This document shows positions 42,444 through 42,534 of a stretch of 42,534 bases of DNA, piece after piece. Source of the stretch: Candidatus Midichloriaceae bacterium (lineage in GTDB: Bacteria > Pseudomonadota > Alphaproteobacteria > Rickettsiales > Midichloriaceae); contig JAQSWL010000005.1 in assembly GCA_029266655.1 (NCBI GenBank), positions 1 through 42,534 on the forward strand, given 5' to 3'. Each line of letters begins with the position of its first letter. Position 1 is the stretch's first letter. The position numbers were made by a program, and so were the translations under genes. Under the pieces are notes generated by a model. That model was not told where the DNA came from, ran no database searches, and saw only the letters and a list, made by a program, of their open reading frames with translations.

Positions 42444-42534
42444 TCAATTTTGAAGTGCAACAGTATGTTTAGAATGGATAGCCCAAGCTTCATTAGGAGT
42501 CAAGAAATTAAGAATTTTTCTAGGCAGGTTGTTT
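42444..42534 (-). mobile_element. IS30-family transposase, 3' end (partial at window edge)
   Basis: The minus-strand frame reads NNLPRKILNFLTPNEAWAIH to VALQN-stop. The NN-x-PRK-x-L-x-F-x-TP-x-E block is the C-terminal signature of IS30 transposases, here with a final hydrophobic/polar tail. The element continues beyond the window, and its outer end lies at about 42437, where repeat R1 begins. It inserted into, or recombined with, R1 copy f. Confidence 0.8.

Overview
The window is AT-rich and looks like an alphaproteobacterium of the order Rickettsiales. The evidence is a glycine-type 5-aminolevulinate synthase, a DUF1013/TrcR protein, scattered housekeeping genes, many palindromic intergenic elements including one read in frame inside a gene, and degraded insertion sequences. 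Flagellar genes occur in three blocks (motA-motB; fliW-flgL-flgK; flgI-flgJ-FlgN-like). Combined with LRR and other eukaryote-like or repeat-rich proteins, this suggests a flagellated intracellular lineage such as Midichloriaceae (Midichloria or Jidaibacter type). That placement is inference.

Layout. 1-600 is an insertion-sequence graveyard: a possible IS30-type end, an IS4-family transposase tail and an IS630-family transposase tail. A tRNA-Pro (minus) and an LRR protein (minus) follow, then a small AAA ATPase. 3450-7329 is a minus-strand housekeeping block read pcm-rph-rdgB-(repeat)-dsbA-like-trmD-rplS. 7663-8184 is an unknown exported protein. 8362-13509 reads rightward: rpmG, lolD, ruvB, miaA, motA, motB. 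13841-14140 is a small exported Q/N-rich repeat protein. tmk and pheS follow on minus. 16237-20745 holds three plus-strand coiled-coil proteins; the first two are clear tandem paralogues with matching terminators. 20944-24768 is fliW-flgL-flgK (minus). 24987-30773 is a 1928-residue internally repetitive protein, followed upstream by a GT4 glycosyltransferase, hemA and trcR. 34065-37664 is a 1199-residue protein with the same architecture as the 1928-residue one. A coiled-coil protein, the flgI block, ispA and mpg complete the window, which ends in an IS30-family transposase 3' end.

The most striking layer is repetitive DNA. R1 is a family of about 155-bp palindromic elements (six copies). R2 is a MITE family of about 155 bp flanked by TAA/TTA 3-bp direct repeats (four full copies, one 32-bp minimal palindrome nested inside an R1, and one divergent copy nested in an outer palindrome). 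R3 is a Rickettsia-type palindromic element read in frame inside the lolD tail. R5 is a 73-bp palindrome, and there is a 123-bp structured insert with 9-bp flanking direct repeats. These elements supply stop codons or C-terminal residues to ruvB, fliW and mpg and an in-frame leader to the dsbA-like gene, so they reshape gene ends as well as filling spacers.

Candidates for undescribed biology are the three-gene coiled-coil cluster, the pair of giant helical-repeat/pentapeptide-like proteins, and the TAA/TTA-flanked MITE family with its self-nesting minimal forms. No known defence, secretion or CRISPR system was recognised.
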